Below are positions 24,689 to 35,468 of a stretch of DNA of 64,000 bases, one piece after another. The notes under the pieces were generated by a model. That model was not told the origin of the DNA, did no database searches, and saw only the letters and a list, made by a program, of their open reading frames with translations. Each line of letters begins with the position of its first letter. Within the stretch, counting starts at the first letter, position 1. The stretch is from Micromonospora sediminimaris (GTDB lineage: Bacteria > Actinomycetota > Actinomycetes > Mycobacteriales > Micromonosporaceae): the NCBI GenBank assembly GCA_900112325.1, contig FOLJ01000004.1:186001-250000 (forward strand). Direction: 5' to 3'. Position numbers and translations under genes: made by a program.

Positions 24689-25878
24689 ATGGGTGCCTCA
24701 GGCGGGCTGGTGCGAGTGCGTCGGAGGTCGGCCAGCGCCACTCCGGTGAGCACCAGCATGGCGGCGAGTGACGCGGTCAGCGGGGGCAGGAACAGCACCG
24801 CCGGTGCCACGGTCACCAGGGCCAGCACGCCGCCCGGCCGCGACGGCGAGATCCGGTTGAACACCTCGCGCTCGAAGAAGGCACGGCCGGTCAGGAACAG
24901 GGCCGGACCGCCCAGGATGACCGCTGCCCAGGCGGGCGGGGTACGCGCGGGCAGGGCGTGCAGCACCAGCTCGAAGCCGGCCGCCGTGGTGACCACCCCG
25001 GCGACCATCAGCAGATGGCTGTACGGTGCGGTTTTGACGAAACGGTTCGGTACCGTCGAGATCTTCATGGCGAGCGGCAGCAACTCCCCGGATTTGTGCA
25101 CGTAGATCCGCCACAGCAGCAGGGTCGTGGCGAAGGCCAACACGAAACCGACGCTGTTCTCCGCCTGCGCGTGTACGGTGCTGTAGGCCACGCCGGTGAC
25201 CAGGATCGCGTCACCCAGGGCGATGGTGTAGAACTGCTGGTACCGCTCGGCGAGGTGCTCGGCGGTCACCCGCAGTTGGGCCGCGGGCACGGTGCCGATC
25301 CCGGGCACCGGATAGGCCAGCCGGAGCCCGAGATAGTCGATGCCGAGGGCGAGCAGCCACAGCGCCATCCGGGCGTCCTCGGAGACGAACGCGCCGAGGA
25401 TCCACGGCACCGCCGAAAGGGCGAACCAGCAGAAGACCCGCGCTGCCCGTCGCTGGATCATCGGGTCGCCGCGCACGGTCGGCATGAGGATCAGACCGCG
25501 TCCGAGATGGATGGCGACGTACGCGCCGGCGAAGAGCAGCCCCCGGTCGCCGAAGGCCTTGGGGATCGCGGTGGCCATCAACAGCACACCGAGCATCACC
25601 GTGACGATCAGTACCTTGATCTCGGTGCGTTCGGGGTCGTACAGGTCGGTGACGAGCGAGGTGAGCACCCAGGTCCACCACACGGCGGCCAGCAGGATCA
25701 GTGACTGTCCGGCCTGGTACCAGGTGATCTCGTGGGCCAGGTCGCGCGAGATGAGCGCCAACGCGACGACGTAGACCAGATCGAAGAACAGCTCCAGGAG
25801 GGTGACCCGGCGGGGCGTGGACGGGCCGCGGGTGGGGGGCCGCCGTCGCTGTCCGGGCTCTTCCTGGGCGAACGGCAC
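24679..25878 (-). CDS. ltrA: Low-temperature-requirement A (LtrA)-family membrane protein
   Basis: 399 residues if started at the GTG with GGGAG seven bases upstream; the open frame continues much further upstream but that part is Pro-rich and runs into the neighbouring gene. The family signature TLLELFFDLVYVVALALISRDLAH is at the first membrane helix, and about ten to eleven further hydrophobic segments follow, including RRAARVFCWFALSAVPWILGAFV, FYTIALGDAILVTGVAYS and LLLWRIYVHKSGELLPLAMK. LtrA was named in Listeria for growth at low temperature; the biochemical function is unknown. Confidence 0.85.
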   Translation of the reverse strand: MPFAQEEPGQRRRPPTRGPSTPRRVTLLELFFDLVYVVALALISRDLAHEITWYQAGQSLILLAAVWWTWVLTSLVTDLYDPERTEIKVLIVTVMLGVLLMATAIPKAFGDRGLLFAGAYVAIHLGRGLILMPTVRGDPMIQRRAARVFCWFALSAVPWILGAFVSEDARMALWLLALGIDYLGLRLAYPVPGIGTVPAAQLRVTAEHLAERYQQFYTIALGDAILVTGVAYSTVHAQAENSVGFVLAFATTLLLWRIYVHKSGELLPLAMKISTVPNRFVKTAPYSHLLMVAGVVTTAAGFELVLHALPARTPPAWAAVILGGPALFLTGRAFFEREVFNRISPSRPGGVLALVTVAPAVLFLPPLTASLAAMLVLTGVALADLRRTRTSPPEAPMPP

Positions 25879-26083
25879 GGACGACTCCCGGCAGCCGGCG
25901 ACACTTCGACGGGCCGGCCTCTCCACGATGGGAGGCAGCGTGATGGCCGTGCCGGCGTACCGACCGTAACCACGCCCCGGCCCGATCGTGCCCTCACCGG
26001 GGTCGGTCACCGGAACGGCGTACACCGGAGCCGCCGGTCGCGGAGCCCGCGGGGGCGTCTCCGCGACCGGCGGCCCGGGGTCG

Positions 26084-26950
26084 TCAGGACTCGCTGTCGG
26101 CCTGGGCGGCCAGCACCTTCGCCTGCTGAGGCCAGGTGGCCAGGCTGGCGGTGGCGCGGAGCCCGGCGCTCTTGACGGTCTCCCGCAGCGCTGCCTCGTC
26201 AAGATCGGCCAACTGCCGGTAGGTCCGGATACCCGCGCCGTGCAGCGCTGCCGCCATCTTCGGGCCGACCCCCTGGATGCGCCGGAAGTCGTCGGCCTGG
26301 GCGGCTACCGGCTCCGCGGAGACCGGCTCGGCTGCCGCAGCGGGCTCGGTCACCACCGGATGGGCGGCGACCGCCGGCTCGGTCGCGATCGGGTCGACGG
26401 CGACGGCCGGCTCGGTGGCGACCGGGTCGGCTGCGCTGGCTGCCGTTGCGGGTTCGGTGGTGTCCTTGGGCCGGACCGGCGGGGTGGCGACCGTCGATCG
26501 CGGTTCCGCGCTCGTGCCCGCCGTGGTGTCCGTCGTCGGTCCCGCATGGAGCGACGACGGGTCGACGTCGCCAGCGGGCGGTTCGCCGACCCGCGTCGCC
26601 CCGGTGGGCGTACCGGTCAGCGGCTCCTCGGCGGTGCTGCCGGTCGATCCCGCGGCGGCGGTCGGGGCCGGCTCGGCCTCGGTCGGCTCGGCCTGCGTCG
26701 CAGTAGTGGTGCCGGTGCCCGCCGGAGCGCCGGAAGCGGGCTCGGTCGTTGGTTCGGTCGCGGTGGTGGACTGCGCGGTCCCGGCGGCGACCGGGGCCGA
26801 TTCGCTCGCCTCGGTGGTCGCGTCGCTCGCCGTGCCGGCCGTCGGCGCGGGCGGTTCCGACCGCCGACCACGCAGCAGTACCCAGCCCACCGCCAGCCCC
26901 GCCAGCAGCGCCACGAGCAGTATCAGCCAGCTCCCGAAGGACTCGCCCAC
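26084..26950 (-). CDS. Membrane-anchored protein with long acidic linker and helix-hairpin-helix domain
   Basis: 288 residues, GTG start with GGGAGGG upstream. Residues 7-26 (SWLILLVALLAGLAVGWVLL) form one membrane helix followed by Arg-rich stop-transfer. Residues ~32-225 are a low-complexity Thr/Ala/Pro/Glu linker (repeated TEPAVAVDP/ATEPAVAAHP/TEPAAAAEP units). The C-terminal ~60 residues, DDFRRIQGVGPKMAAALHGAGIRTYRQLADLDEAALRETVKSAGLR, are a helix-hairpin-helix domain like those in the DUF4332 and ribosomal-L21/FEN-like groups, often DNA-binding. A membrane-tethered HhH domain could tether DNA to the envelope; this is inference. Confidence 0.75.
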   Translation of the reverse strand: MGESFGSWLILLVALLAGLAVGWVLLRGRRSEPPAPTAGTASDATTEASESAPVAAGTAQSTTATEPTTEPASGAPAGTGTTTATQAEPTEAEPAPTAAAGSTGSTAEEPLTGTPTGATRVGEPPAGDVDPSSLHAGPTTDTTAGTSAEPRSTVATPPVRPKDTTEPATAASAADPVATEPAVAVDPIATEPAVAAHPVVTEPAAAAEPVSAEPVAAQADDFRRIQGVGPKMAAALHGAGIRTYRQLADLDEAALRETVKSAGLRATASLATWPQQAKVLAAQADSES

Positions 26951-27128
26951 GGTAACCCTCCCTGAGGTTCACGTCCGGATCGTCGCGAGAAAAACTCGCC
27001 GCAGCTTCGCATACGCGCGGCCGGGACGACAGGCAGGCCAGGTAACAGTCCGTACCGGACGGGCGGAGGCTACGGCAGGTGTCCGGTACGGGACGGACGG
27101 TATGGCGCCGCCGTGCGGATGTGGACAC

Positions 27129-27168
27129 ATCGCGACCCCGACACCAACTCGGGTGCCGGGGTCGCGAT
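27129..27168. terminator. 17-bp hairpin after the polyketide FAD hydroxylase gene
   Basis: ATCGCGACCCCGACACC (27129-27145) pairs with 27152-27168 with one mismatch and a 6-base loop. It lies just after the stop of the minus-strand monooxygenase and marks the left edge of the polyketide cluster. Confidence 0.65.
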
Positions 27169-27173
27169 GCGGA

Positions 27174-28523
27174 TCAGTCCTGCTCACCTCGGTAGGTGTA
27201 GAAGTCGTCGATGAACTTGCGCCGCAACCGGGGAACCCGGCTGGTGACCCGGAAGTAACCCCGGGCACCGAGCAGCGCGAGCCGCCCGAACACCGGCTGG
27301 TACATGCGATCGTCACCGTTGGTGCCGCTGCGCCCCAGCGAGTCGGCGACCCGGGCGAAGCCGTACGGAACCATCGCCGCTTCGTAGTCGGCCACCGCCT
27401 GCACCAGGTTCTTCTCACCGGCGGCGGCGAGGATCAGCTGCCGCCGCAGCAGGTTCGCGTCGCGCAGTGCGGTGTTGGCCCCCACGCCGCGCCCCGGCGT
27501 CATGGTGTGGATCGCGTCACCGAGCAGGGTGACGGTGCTGCTCTTCCAGGGCGGCACCGGCTCCGAGGTGGACACCCGGATCGGCAGGGCGCTCTCCGGG
27601 TCCGCCAGGCTGAGCAGTTCCCGCAGGTGAGGGTGCCAGTTGGCGGTCAGCTCCAGGGCCACCTCGATCAGCTCCGTGCCCCGGCGACGCATCACGTCGG
27701 ACGGGAACCGGCGGGCCGTGCTCCATACCACCAGGTTGATGTTGTCGCGGGTGGGATCGTGTCGCAGCCCCGGCCAGTCGGTGAGCAGTTTCGCGTCCGC
27801 CGAGCTGGTCTCCGGTTTCAGCCGGCCGTCGCGGTCCCACTTGAACTCCATCACGTGCAGTACGCCCATCACCCCGCCGGTGCCGAAGATCAGTGAGATG
27901 CCCCGCTGCACGCTCTCCGGCAGCAGGGACCGGGTGTGCGCCGTGAGTGGCACCCGGGTGGCGATGTTGACCGTGCCGGCGTCCCGGATGACGGCGTGCG
28001 GCAGGTACTGGCGGCGGACCGCGGAGTGCGTGCCGTCCGCCGCCACGAGGAGGTCACCGGTGGCGGTGCCCCCGTCAGCGAAGTGGGCGGTGACCGTGCC
28101 GTCGTCGTGCTGCTCGTACCGGGTGAAGGTGCGGTCGAAGTGCACCACGTCCTCCAGCCCGGTCAGCAGCACCTGGCGCAGCGTCATCCGGGCCACGGAC
28201 CGTTCCGTGTCGACCGGGTGGGTGTCCGGTCGCAGCGGAAAGGACGCGGTGTGGCGCATCTTCTCGCTGAGCACGTTGAAATAGCGGGGTGAGCGGGCAC
28301 AGGTGGCCAGGTAGATCTCGAACAGCTCGGGCGGTAGGCAGTCACGCAGGGCCCGACTGCCGGTGGGGCCGATGCCCACCCGGTAGCCGAGCAGTCCTTC
28401 GCCCCTGGCCCGGTGTCGTTCGTAGACCGCGACGCCGATTCCGGCTCGGCGCAGCCCCTGGGCCAGGCAGAGGCCGCCGGTGCCGGCGCCGATGACCAGG
28501 ACGTGCGGTGCTCGGGTCGTCAT
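27174..28523 (-). CDS. FAD-dependent hydroxylase of the aromatic polyketide cluster (WhiE ORFVIII-like)
   Basis: 449 residues, ATG with GGGCGAGAA upstream. FAD fingerprint VLVIGAGTGGLCLAQGLRRAGIGVAVYE at residues 8-36, mid motif DLLVAADGTHSAVRRQYLP, and second GD motif VTLLGDAIHTMTPGRGVGANTALRDANLL. The family is the flavin-dependent monooxygenases. Its position beside a TcmI-like cyclase and a SARP gene, on the left arm of a type II PKS operon, matches WhiE ORFVIII-type ring hydroxylases that tailor the pigment. It lies 12 bases downstream of the cyclase gene, so the two are probably co-transcribed. Confidence 0.85.
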   Translation of the reverse strand: MTTRAPHVLVIGAGTGGLCLAQGLRRAGIGVAVYERHRARGEGLLGYRVGIGPTGSRALRDCLPPELFEIYLATCARSPRYFNVLSEKMRHTASFPLRPDTHPVDTERSVARMTLRQVLLTGLEDVVHFDRTFTRYEQHDDGTVTAHFADGGTATGDLLVAADGTHSAVRRQYLPHAVIRDAGTVNIATRVPLTAHTRSLLPESVQRGISLIFGTGGVMGVLHVMEFKWDRDGRLKPETSSADAKLLTDWPGLRHDPTRDNINLVVWSTARRFPSDVMRRRGTELIEVALELTANWHPHLRELLSLADPESALPIRVSTSEPVPPWKSSTVTLLGDAIHTMTPGRGVGANTALRDANLLRRQLILAAAGEKNLVQAVADYEAAMVPYGFARVADSLGRSGTNGDDRMYQPVFGRLALLGARGYFRVTSRVPRLRRKFIDDFYTYRGEQD

Positions 28524-28535
28524 GTTCTCGCCCGG

Positions 28536-28883
28536 TCAGCCGGCCACACGCGGTGCCGGCACGTCCGCGGCATCCCAGCGGTAGAAACAGTTGGCGATCG
28601 CATCGCGCGGCGAGCGCCAGGTGGGCAGGTACGGCGAGGTGTGCGCGGACAGGCGCTCGTTCACCTGCTGGAACAACGGATGGTTGCGGGCTGCCGCGAG
28701 GGCGTCCGCGCCGACGTCGTCGGTCTCCATGAGATGTACGCACAGATCGTGCAGGCAGTACAGGGACCGGTGGCGAACCCCGGTCAGGCTGGGCAGTTCG
28801 GTCTCGTCGGACTCGGCGAAGATCTGCGCCACGCGACCCTCCGCGCCCGGGATGATTCTGTTGACGATCACTAGACGGCTCAT
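28536..28883 (-). CDS. TcmI-family polyketide cyclase (first copy)
   Basis: 115 residues, ATG with GAGAGGGG upstream; the longer in-frame start is discarded because the conserved start is MSRLVIVNRIIPGAEGRVAQIFAESDETELP. The family signature GVRHRSLYCLHDLCVHLMET and the C-terminal SPYLPTWRSPRDAIANCFYRWDA match TcmI/WhiE ORFVII cyclases, small dimeric ferredoxin-like enzymes that close later rings of aromatic polyketides. It is clearly paralogous to the copy at 30216, with most of the motif residues identical. It sits between the SARP gene and the FAD hydroxylase gene on the minus strand. Confidence 0.9.
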   Translation of the reverse strand: MSRLVIVNRIIPGAEGRVAQIFAESDETELPSLTGVRHRSLYCLHDLCVHLMETDDVGADALAAARNHPLFQQVNERLSAHTSPYLPTWRSPRDAIANCFYRWDAADVPAPRVAG

Positions 28884-28974
28884 CGGACCCCTCTCACCGG
28901 TGGTTCGGCCCGGACGGACACCGGGTGCCGGGCCGCTGTGGCTCCACCCTGTCGCCCGCACAGTCACCTGCCCG

Positions 28975-29817
28975 TCAATGTCCGGGATCGGTGCGGTGAC
29001 GCATCGTCAACGGGCCTGGAGCGGCGTTGCGGGTGACCACGTGCCGGCGGGGTCCGCTGGCCGGCCGGCTGGCGCGCCGGATGGGGTCGAGGGTCTCCGC
29101 GAGCAGCGCGCTCATCGCCGGCGACGGCTCCAGGCGCAGTTCCCGCAGCAGCAGATCCCGGTAGACGTAATAGGCGTGTACCGCCTCGAAGGCGTTTCCC
29201 TCGGCGAGGTGGATGCGCACGACCAGCCGGTGTGGCGTCTCGCGCAACGGCTCGGCGGCCATCGCCTCCAGCGCCGCCTCCAACGCCTCGCCGTGCCGCC
29301 CGGCGGCCAGGTGCTGGCCGGCGACCTGTTCCAGCATGTGCAGTCGGAGCTGGCGCAACCGTTCCCGGTCGGCCAGCACCCAGTCCTCGTACCAACCGGG
29401 CAGCAGGTCGTGCCGGCCGGCGGCGAGGGCCTTCGGGGCGTCGCCCGGCGCGTGGCCGTCACGGACCCGACCGGCGGTGTCGATGAGCAGGTCGACGTCG
29501 ACCCGGACCAGCGGGTCGAGGCGGACGGTGTCGGCGGCGGTGCTCAGCGGGCAGTACGGATCCTGACGCAGTCGCCACAGCGCGGTCCGCAGTGACGACA
29601 GCGCCCGTTCCTCGGTGGCCTCCGGCCAGAGCAGACCGGCGAGGTGGGTACGGGTGGCCCCGGGGCGCAGCCCGATCAGCGCAATGATCCGTTGCAGGCC
29701 GCGGGGCACCACCACCGGGGTGTCGCCGTGGGTCAGGCGGAAGCCGCCGAGCAGATGCAGCCGGATGTCGGCGTCGTGGGGCTGGCCGGTGGTGGGCGTG
29801 GGCGAAACGGCGGCCAC
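28975..29817 (-). CDS. SARP/BTAD-family transcriptional activator
   Basis: 280 residues, GTG start with AGGGGGT upstream. Residues ~20-95 are an OmpR-like winged helix (RLHLLGGFRLTHGDTPVVVPRGLQRIIALIGLRPGATRTHLAGLLWPEATEERALSSLRTALWRLR), and residues ~100-250 are the bacterial transcriptional activation domain (DVDLLIDTAGR, HDLLPGWYEDWVLADRERLRQLRLHMLEQ, HRLVVRIHLAEGNAFEAVHAYYVYRDLLLRELRLEPSPAM). This is the usual architecture of Streptomyces antibiotic regulatory proteins, activators that bind direct heptamer repeats in secondary-metabolite promoters. Its position between the two arms strongly suggests it controls the polyketide genes. Confidence 0.9.
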   Translation of the reverse strand: MAAVSPTPTTGQPHDADIRLHLLGGFRLTHGDTPVVVPRGLQRIIALIGLRPGATRTHLAGLLWPEATEERALSSLRTALWRLRQDPYCPLSTAADTVRLDPLVRVDVDLLIDTAGRVRDGHAPGDAPKALAAGRHDLLPGWYEDWVLADRERLRQLRLHMLEQVAGQHLAAGRHGEALEAALEAMAAEPLRETPHRLVVRIHLAEGNAFEAVHAYYVYRDLLLRELRLEPSPAMSALLAETLDPIRRASRPASGPRRHVVTRNAAPGPLTMRHRTDPGH

Positions 29818-30215
29818 GGCGGCACCCCCTGCGAAACGCGTCGGTTGCGGGTTCAGGCCGGGCCCGGCGTGGCCGCCGGGACGCCACTGTCGACTCGTCG
29901 GGCCGTCGCACGCGGGGTGCGGTGCCGGGTCCGACCGTCGCGAAGATTATCAATCGCAATTACTCTGAGTCAACGATGTTGTCGGCAATGCAACTCTTCA
30001 GCTTCTGTGAAACCGCCTCTGAACTGGTCAATCATGCTGATCATGGCAACCGTGACCGCTCAGCTGAACCACAGCTTGCGTCAACACAGCGTCACCAGCT
30101 CCGTTCTTTCCGGGGGTGTCTGTGACGCCCGGGTGACGCGGTGCCGCGCATCGTGGCGGCAGCCGTCCGGGCGCACCCGGTGGCGTCCGACCGGCCCCAT
30201 GGGGGGAGGACCAGC
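29818..30215. promoter_or_regulatory. Bidirectional promoter region of the polyketide cluster
   Basis: This 398-base gap separates the minus-strand SARP gene from the plus-strand biosynthetic operon and is the only sizeable non-coding region in the cluster. From about 29940 to 30070 it is clearly richer in A and T than its surroundings, as expected for promoters. Two similar heptamers, TCAATCG at 29950 and TCAACGA at 29970, lie 20 bases apart and TCAATCA recurs at 30028; these could be SARP-type direct repeats, but the spacing is not the usual 11 or 22 and I place little weight on it. GGGGGGAGGA lies seven bases before the cyclase start. Confidence 0.5.
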
Positions 30216-30542
30216 ATGGACCGAACGCTGATCGTCGCGAAGGTGGTCCCGACCGCCGAATCGGCGGTCGCCGAGATCTTCGCCGAGTCCGACACGACCG
30301 AACTGCCCCGCCTGGTGGGGGTCCGGCATCGCTCGCTGTACCGCCTGCACGACCTGTACGTGCATCTCATCGAGACCGAGTCGGCCGGCGACGGCGCCGT
30401 CGAGGCCGTTCGGGAGCACCCGGAGTTCGTCCGGGTCAGCAGCCGGCTGAGTTCCTACATCTCTCCGTACCGGCCGGACTGGCGCGCGCCCCGGGACGCC
30501 ATGGCCCGCTGCTTCTACCGTTTCGACGGGCACCGGCCGTGA
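30216..30542 (+). CDS. TcmI-family polyketide cyclase (second copy)
   Basis: 108 residues, ATG after GGGGGGAGGA; the upstream in-frame ATG at 30141 gives a non-conserved extension. The sequence MDRTLIVAKVVPTAESAVAEIFAESDTTELPRLVGVRHRSLYRLHDLYVHLIET is a second TcmI/WhiE ORFVII-type cyclase, closely related to the copy at 28536. First gene of the plus-strand operon; its stop overlaps the GTG start of the carboxylase gene in GTGA. Two such cyclases may divide ring-closure positions between them or one may act as partner in a heterodimer; neither is established here. Confidence 0.9.
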   Translation: MDRTLIVAKVVPTAESAVAEIFAESDTTELPRLVGVRHRSLYRLHDLYVHLIETESAGDGAVEAVREHPEFVRVSSRLSSYISPYRPDWRAPRDAMARCFYRFDGHRP

Positions 30543-32233
30543 CCGCCACCGCGCCCTCCGGCGAGTCCCTGTGGTCCCGGTGCGACGGCTGCGCCGCCCT
30601 GCTCTACCGCAAGCGGCTGCGCCGCAATCTCGACGTCTGCCCGGAGTGCGGCCTGCACGCCCGACTCGCCGCACCCGAGCGGGTGAGCCAGCTGGCCGAC
30701 CCCGGATCGTTCCGGCCACTGCCGGACCGTGCGGTCGAGGTGGACCCGATCGGCTTCGTCGACGTCCTGCCGTATCCGCACCGGCTCGCCGCCGCCCGCG
30801 CCGACACCGGCCTGGCGGAGGCGGTGCTCTGCGGCACCGCCACGATCGGCGGGTCGCGCTGTGCGCTCGCGGTGATGGACTTCCGGTTTCTCGGCGGCAG
30901 TCTCGGTTGTGCCGTCGGCGAGCTGATCACCCGTACCGCCGAGCAGGCGTTGGAGCTCGACATCGCACTGGTCCTGGTCACCGCCTCCGGCGGCGCCCGG
31001 ATGCAGGAGGGCGCGCTGTCGCTGATGCAGATGGCCACGGTCAGCCAGGCGATGGCCGCGTTGCGCGAGGTCGGGCTGCTCACCGTCAGCGTGCTGACCG
31101 ACCCCACCTACGGCGGGGTGGCGGCCTCCTTCGCCACCAGCGCCGACCTGGTACTCGCCGAGAGTGGCACCCGGATGGGCTTCGCCGGTCCCCGGGTGAT
31201 CCGCCAGGTGACCGGACGCACCCTCCCGGAGGGGTTCCAGACCGCCGAGTTCCTGCTGCGGCACGGCCAGATCGACATGGTGGTACCCCGGCACGCGCTG
31301 CGCGCCCGACTGGCGACCCTGCTCGCCGCCACCCGTCGGCGGGCCACGAACCGCCCCGGCGCCACCGCCCCGCCGCCCGAGGCGGCCCGCCCGATGCCCG
31401 CGTCCCGGGCGCCGGCCCGCGACGCCTGGGAGACGGTACGCCTGGCTCGGCACCCCGGCCGCCCCACCACCCTGGACTACCTGGAGACCACCTTCGACGG
31501 CTTCACCGAGCTGCACGGCGACCGGCTCGGCGGCGACTGCCCGGCGGTGGTCGGTGGGGTGGCGCGGCTCGACGGCCGGCACCTGATGGTGATCGGCCAC
31601 CAGAAGGGACACACCACTGCCGAATTGGCCGCCCGCAACTTCGGCATGGCCACCCCGGCGGGCCACCGCAAGGCGTTGCGGCTGATGCGACTGGCGGCCC
31701 GACTCGGGCTGCCCGTGGTGACCCTGGTCGACACCCCGGGCGCCGACCCGGGCGTCGAGGCGGAGGAACACGGCCAGGCGGCGGCCATCGCGGAGAACAT
31801 CCTGACCCTGAGCGTGCTGCCCACACCGGTGGTGACAGTGGTGACCGGGGAGGGTGGCAGCGGTGGTGCCCTCGCCCTGGCGGTGGCCGACCGGGTGTTG
31901 ATGCTCCAGCACGCGGTCTACTCGGTGATCAGTCCGGAAGGCTGCGCCGCGATCCTCTGGCCGGGTCGTACCGCCGCCCCGCAGGCGGCCCGGGCGCTGC
32001 GGTTGACCGCGCCGGATCTGTGCCGGCTCGGGGTCGTCGACGAGGTCGTACCCGAGCCGGACGGTTCGGCCGCCGACGACCCCGAGGCGACGGCCCGAGC
32101 CGTCCGCCAGGCGCTGCTGGCGAACCTGCTGCCGCTGCTGGACGTGCCGACGGTGACCCTCGTGCAACGACGCCGACGGCGCTTCCGCCGCTTCGGCGCC
32201 GCCCGTGCCGGTGTCCGCGCGGGTGCCCGATGA
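30539..32233 (+). CDS. accDA: Fused AccD-AccA acetyl-CoA carboxylase carboxyltransferase
   Basis: 564 residues. N-terminal half is the beta subunit: zinc-ribbon CDGC...CPEC at residues ~14-37 and the oxyanion/CoA-site GGARMQEG and GGVAASFAT. After a Pro/Ala-rich linker (~270-300), the C-terminal half is the alpha subunit with ELHGDRLGGDCPAVVGG, ETVR..RHPGRPTTLDYL and GEGGSGGALALAVADRVLML. Together they transfer the carboxyl group from biotin to acetyl-CoA to make malonyl-CoA. In E. coli these are two genes, and actinomycetes normally use the AccA3/AccD/AccE form. A fused E. coli-type set inside the operon suggests a dedicated malonyl-CoA supply. Confidence 0.92.
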   Translation: MTATAPSGESLWSRCDGCAALLYRKRLRRNLDVCPECGLHARLAAPERVSQLADPGSFRPLPDRAVEVDPIGFVDVLPYPHRLAAARADTGLAEAVLCGTATIGGSRCALAVMDFRFLGGSLGCAVGELITRTAEQALELDIALVLVTASGGARMQEGALSLMQMATVSQAMAALREVGLLTVSVLTDPTYGGVAASFATSADLVLAESGTRMGFAGPRVIRQVTGRTLPEGFQTAEFLLRHGQIDMVVPRHALRARLATLLAATRRRATNRPGATAPPPEAARPMPASRAPARDAWETVRLARHPGRPTTLDYLETTFDGFTELHGDRLGGDCPAVVGGVARLDGRHLMVIGHQKGHTTAELAARNFGMATPAGHRKALRLMRLAARLGLPVVTLVDTPGADPGVEAEEHGQAAAIAENILTLSVLPTPVVTVVTGEGGSGGALALAVADRVLMLQHAVYSVISPEGCAAILWPGRTAAPQAARALRLTAPDLCRLGVVDEVVPEPDGSAADDPEATARAVRQALLANLLPLLDVPTVTLVQRRRRRFRRFGAARAGVRAGAR

Positions 32234-32913
32234 GCGCCGTGCCCACGGCAGCCGGTGCACCGGCCGACGCCGCGGTCTCCCCACCCCCGTCCGCCGCGCC
32301 ACCGCCCGGCGCGGACGCGGCGGAGGCCGGGCGGACCGGCACCCCCCGCGCCCGCACCGCACCGCCGACCCCGACCGGCGACCGGACCGGGCACCTGACC
32401 GGCGGCGTCGCCGACCCGGAACCCGCCCGGCCCTCGACGGCCGACGCGGCCCTGGCCGACCTGCGCCGACACGCCCAGCAGTTCCTCGCCGAACTGACCG
32501 ACCCGGTGCGCCGGCTGCGGCTGCGCCTCGGCGACGCCGAGCTGGAGGTGGAGTGGGACCGGCCGGTCGGTCCGGGCGTACCGTCCGGCCCCACGGGTTC
32601 CGGCGTCGCCGCCTCCGCTCCCCGCCCGCCGGCCGAACCGCCCGCGGCCCCGCCGGCGGCGAGCCCCGCCAACCGCACCAGCGTCCGCTCGCCGATGGTC
32701 GGCACCTTCTACCGGTCGCCGCAGCCGGGTGCGGCACCCTTCGTGGCCGTCGGCGACCAGGTCCGACCCGGGCAGGTCGTCGGCATCGTCGAGGCGATGA
32801 AGCTGATGAACGAGATCGTCGCGGACCGGCCCGGCCGGGTCGTCGAGATCCTCGCCGTCGACGGACAGCCGGTGGAGTACGACCAGCCACTGGTCGCCCT
32901 GGACCCGGCGTGA
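32230..32913 (+). CDS. accB: Biotin carboxyl carrier protein of acetyl-CoA carboxylase
   Basis: 227 residues; the ATG overlaps the previous stop (ATGA). The C-terminal ~80 residues are the biotinyl domain: SPMVGTFYRSPQPGAAPFVAVGDQVRPGQVVGIVEAMKLMNEIVAD, with the modified lysine Lys191 in EAMKLMN and the 'thumb' segment APFVAVGD typical of E. coli-type AccB. The N-terminal ~145 residues include a short coiled-coil-like segment (TADAALADLRRHAQQFLAELTDPVRRLRLRLGDAELEVEWDRP) flanked by long Pro/Ala-rich linkers, longer than in E. coli AccB. It carries CO2 between AccC and the AccDA fusion. Confidence 0.92.
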   Translation: MSAVPTAAGAPADAAVSPPPSAAPPPGADAAEAGRTGTPRARTAPPTPTGDRTGHLTGGVADPEPARPSTADAALADLRRHAQQFLAELTDPVRRLRLRLGDAELEVEWDRPVGPGVPSGPTGSGVAASAPRPPAEPPAAPPAASPANRTSVRSPMVGTFYRSPQPGAAPFVAVGDQVRPGQVVGIVEAMKLMNEIVADRPGRVVEILAVDGQPVEYDQPLVALDPA

Positions 32914-32927
32914 GGGGTGGTGCGCTG

Positions 32928-35464
<2,537 letters not shown>

Positions 35465-35468
<4 letters not shown>

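Noticed and set aside
29950-30034. Candidate SARP heptamer repeats TCAATCG/TCAACGA/TCAATCA
   Set aside because: Spacing of 20 and 58 bases does not match the usual 11 or 22, and similar heptamers occur by chance in AT-richer sequence; kept only as a note.
30571-32913. Plus-strand 780-codon frame overlapping the AccDA gene
   Set aside because: Only its last ~227 codons (from the ATG at 32230) are real BCCP; the earlier part is an out-of-frame shadow of AccDA.
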